DNA of 64,000 nucleotides from Aedes albopictus (lineage: Eukaryota; Arthropoda; Insecta; Diptera; Culicidae). Positions 60,985 through 64,000 of the stretch are shown here, one piece after another. Below the pieces are notes generated by a model, which worked only from the letters and a program-made list of their open reading frames with translations, made no database searches and had not been told where the DNA came from. Both the position numbers and the translations under genes were made by a program. Where the stretch lies: NCBI RefSeq assembly GCF_035046485.1, contig NC_085137.1, positions 346,012,505 through 346,076,504 of the forward strand, written 5' to 3'. How positions within the stretch are numbered: position 1 is the stretch's first letter; each line of letters starts with the position of its first letter.

Positions 60985-62645
60985 TGAACTTTGTGGAGCT
61001 TAAATGTGTATTTTGTTACGGAAAGATGAACTTTCGGTTACTTGTAAAGACTTTAAAAGTTTTACGATTTCCAGTGGATTTCCAACGATCTTTCAAATAA
61101 GCCCATTCCCTCTGGCTTTGTCCGTCGTAATCAGCGCGTATGCCATTTTCCGGCGTCTCAATTGGGGTGCTACTTTTTCGGACTACCTATACCTTCCATT
61201 TTCATTTTCATTTTTCATTTTGCAGCAGTTGGTGGGGCAATAAGAGCGCAAGTCAATCCAATGCCGAAGATCAAGGAGGGGTAATGGCCGTAATAGTCCG
61301 TGCGGACCACATGAACACCATCGGAAGGGTAATGGTATAGGTTGGGGAAAGGTATTAGACTAGACTTGAGACACAATAATGCAAATACAGTAGAAAGTGT
61401 GAAATTGGTTTCTGTAGTAAGGTTCATGTTGTATGTTAGGTCCTTGTCAATTTGTCAGTTAGTTGCCTTAGATTCCCAAACTTAAGTAGCGTTACTGTTT
61501 TGCCCCATATCAAATATGTAGTCTCTACTCTACTCTATTGAGGTGTTATATTAAGTTGTTATGTTCATTATGTCAATAATTGCTAGTCATAATGTTTTTG
61601 CGTCATTTATTGCAGAATATTATTTAAGATAAGTAGTAATTTTCGTCCAAAATGTCCAGAATAATTGGTCTCATTGATAACGCATTAGCTTCATTGTACC
61701 TAACAGGATTCGCTCAGTCCTATTAGTTTTTCTTGTGGAAAACATGTCACTCCCTCACTTTTCATATAATACCAACATTTAAAAACGTTAAATTATCTTC
61801 CTTGTCATACATAGGTAATGTTGTCCAGCTTAGTCAAAGAAGTAGGTAATCAGTTTTCGTCGAGTCGAGAAGCATTGACGTCAACAAAGCATTTTAAGTT
61901 ATTGATCACGCGTTAGCTTTGGAACTATAGGCAAAATTAAGTGTTGCAACTGGCGCCGGGAGTTAGTATGGACTTGAAAATATCAATGCTATTCGGCTGC
62001 AAAATTCGACGAGATAAAAAAGTTCCACAAATTTGCAAAAAAAAAGAGAATTAGAGCTTTTGAAAAGAAAACTACTTGAAAACTAGTTATTCGTTCGTAC
62101 GCGTTACGTTAGTTAAATTTTCATTTACAATGCGAAAAACCGAAGTAAAATTTCCCATCCACTTAGTTTCCTGAGAAATTCTTGTTTCCCGCCGTATGTT
62201 AGTTATTGACCTTTGCACGCTTAGAATTCAGGTTCCATGAAGAGTCTTTTACATTTGTTTACTTACATATGTCGATGATACTTTCCCCATAGATTGTGTT
62301 TGTTAGCTTCTGGTTGTCTTTCGAAGATCTTCCATATGTTAATCTGAAAAAGCGTGTGCTCATGCACCGTTCATGTTCCGCAAGGATCCGAACCATGCAA
62401 CATTTAATAGAGAAAAACAAAGAAGGAAAAATTGATTAGTAATTATTATGTGTATAGTGTTTATGTTATGAATAATATCAGTAACTGTTTTAGTTTTAGT
62501 GTGTATGTGACCAAACAGGAAAAAAAATCGTCACGAATATCAATCATAATTTAATGTATTCGATGAATAATATTAATTAATTTCCAAGAAAATAAAATAT
62601 TTTGTATTTGCAGCATAGCTGGGCCTTTAAAAATTTCAAAATTTG
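60985..62645. repeat. AT-rich DNA with a diverged repeat shared with 32389-33661
   Basis: 61840-61990 ('cagttttcgtcga', 'ttgatcacgcgttagcttt', 'tataggca', 'gggagttagt') parallels 32990-33080 in order. A second, shorter echo of 'ttgataacgcattagcttc' lies near 61674. No coding frame recognised. The phrase 'tcggactacctataccttcc' at 61178 recurs exactly at 63417. Confidence 0.45.
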
Positions 62646-62652
62646 ATTAGGA

Positions 62653-62847
62653 TGCCGAACCATCTGGGCAGTGGCAACCATCTCGGACATCCCCTGTCAC
62701 AACCCAATCAACATCGAACCAACTGACCCAAATTCCCGTGCTTGGGTAGATAATGCAAATATCTCACCGCGAAAAAGAAATACGGTCAACCAGTCCAACC
62801 GGCCGAGAAACAGCAGAAAAATATCCAAAATAGAGGCCTCTCCCTAA
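62653..62847 (+). CDS. Unassigned 64-codon open frame without ATG, possible terminal exon
   Basis: After TTTGATTAG the frame is open for 64 codons to a TAA, is less AT-rich than its surroundings, and ends in a basic stretch ('SPRKRNTVNQSN', 'RPRNSRKISKIEASP'). An acceptor-like AG directly precedes it, so it might be a last coding exon or a remnant of a retroelement ORF1. I do not recognise the protein. An alternative frame on the same strand gives a short ATG-started peptide (MPNHLGSGNH...). Confidence 0.25.
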   Translation, partial: CRTIWAVATISDIPCHNPINIEPTDPNSRAWVDNANISPRKRNTVNQSNRPRNSRKISKIEASP

Positions 62848-62849
62848 TG

Positions 62850-64000
62850 GTCCAACTACCCTATATCGACTAATTATTTCCTCAATGTGGTCCACGTCGT
62901 CTCGCAGTCATGTGTAGCTATACTTTTTCTTAAACTTTAAAACTAAATATTGCAACTAATACAGTAATGAAAATAATGTTTAGAGTTGAAATGAGGACAA
63001 ATCTGTAATACAATTGATTTAATAATTGAGTTTTTTTAAACATTCATTCGCTTTATTAAATTCAATTTTGACTGCGAGACGATGGAAGGTGATTCACACA
63101 AGAACGCTTATCGGATGGCACTTTATCCGATGAAGTCAATCGAAGTATGATTCCCCTTCCTTTGCTTAAATCCGCCACCCAAAGCACGCACCCAGTCGGC
63201 CATTGAGGAAGCCGTTGGCTATTAGATCGAATTATCCAGGGACATAAGTTGCTTTGATGGTCACTCCTGTCGCACCCATTAATCTAATGTTGTTATATCA
63301 GGAAAAAAAAACAATAAAGTAATAAATAAATATGTTTTAACAACACTAGCAACAATTGAAACAAGAGGGCCTCAGAAGACACTCTTCCCTAGACAATATT
63401 GATCCAAAGCCCAGGGTCGGACTACCTATACCTTCCGCGGATCAATTACGTGCTACATCCGTACCGAGAGTAACGGCGCGGCCATAATGAGCGCTGATTA
63501 TAATTGATTTAAGCTTTAATTATCTCTTGCCGACAGCTACGACGACGATCGATGGATTCCGACACGGGTAAGCCTTCATAACGTTTTCGCGCCACCGTTT
63601 GGGTGATGTGAGAAAAGTGAATATCCCGCGGAAATCGATGCACGTATCCGTCCCGCTATCAGTCGGTCGGTTGGGGCGGGGTCACGTGTTGCTCTGTCAG
63701 ACGAGCCGAAATTATCAGTTGAACTTTCATCGTTTGAAAGTTTAATCCTTGCCAGGATTGGTATGGATGAAATTGTCGAAAATCAACGTGATTTCATCAT
63801 CACCGGTTGTTTAATTGCTTGGGATTTGCTTGTAAATGGTTGCCATTCACAACAAGAGGAGTGAATGGTACACATGGGCTCTTGTACCGTGATGTTTCGT
63901 GCAGTGATGGGAACTTCCACTTGCACTTGCAAAGAGTTACATTCACTAGCCATGTACTATGTCAGTTCAGAAGCGTTCTATCAAAAACAGTGTATGGATG
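62850..64000. other. No gene recognised; possible regulatory island
   Basis: 63400-63720 is non-repetitive and GC-richer, with homeodomain-like TAATTGATTTAAGCTTTAATTA-type sites near 63500. It may be host cis-regulatory DNA, which is inference only. No open frame of note reaches the window end. Confidence 0.3.

Overview
This window looks like intergenic or intronic chromatin from a large, transposon-rich culicine mosquito genome, most likely Aedes. The attribution is an inference from three things: the kinds of element present (BEL/Pao LTR element, R1-clade, RTE-clade and LOA-like LINEs, Feilai-like tRNA-derived SINEs, many foldback MITEs), the AT-rich intergenic DNA, and long degenerate 'ggaattcctggaagaa'-type arrays. 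I found no convincing host protein-coding gene. The only long intact reading frames belong to retrotransposons.

Left third (1-16005). A minus-strand LTR element fills this part. Its two long terminal repeats lie at 10-1783 and 14494-16005. Each carries a TATA box, an arthropod initiator and an AATAAA signal on the minus strand. A polypurine tract abuts the left LTR and a possible primer-binding site abuts the right one. The roughly 5.2 kb interior has no gag or pol frame, so it behaves like a large non-autonomous (LARD-type) element; it contains five ~175-bp tandem repeats. A complete, very young BEL/Pao element (4940-12433, ATTAC target duplication, LTRs differing by one A) is nested inside it. 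That element carries an intact 1970-codon Gag-Pol with an N-terminal PHD finger.

Middle (16006-36640). This is a patchwork without genes: tRNA-derived SINE pieces, degenerate tandem arrays, a ~160-bp and a ~300-bp tandem repeat, and several foldback elements. Among these are two TTAA-flanked MITEs of one family in opposite orientation, a 1.22-kb near-perfect palindrome, and a 1.27-kb poly(A)-tailed retroposon with a 22-bp target duplication. Several insertions can be proved because an 'empty' repeat monomer is present nearby.

36650-43281. An RTE-clade LINE fragment is split by a nearly complete R1-clade LINE (ORF1 + ORF2, 37418-42214, poly(A), 13-bp target duplication). The RTE reading frame resumes in frame on the other side.

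43282-64000. MITEs and decayed arrays continue. A minus-strand LOA-like LINE (51096-54810, 28-bp target duplication) has RT and RNase H domains but its frame is broken three times. Nested foldback elements follow at 57113-58673 and around 60650. The right end (about 58700-64000) is the least repetitive and holds possible regulatory or exonic islands that I cannot assign.

The elements do not form a pathway. The biology here is a layered history of insertion: tandem arrays and SINEs were hit by MITEs, LINEs were hit by LINEs, and a non-autonomous LTR element was hit by BEL.
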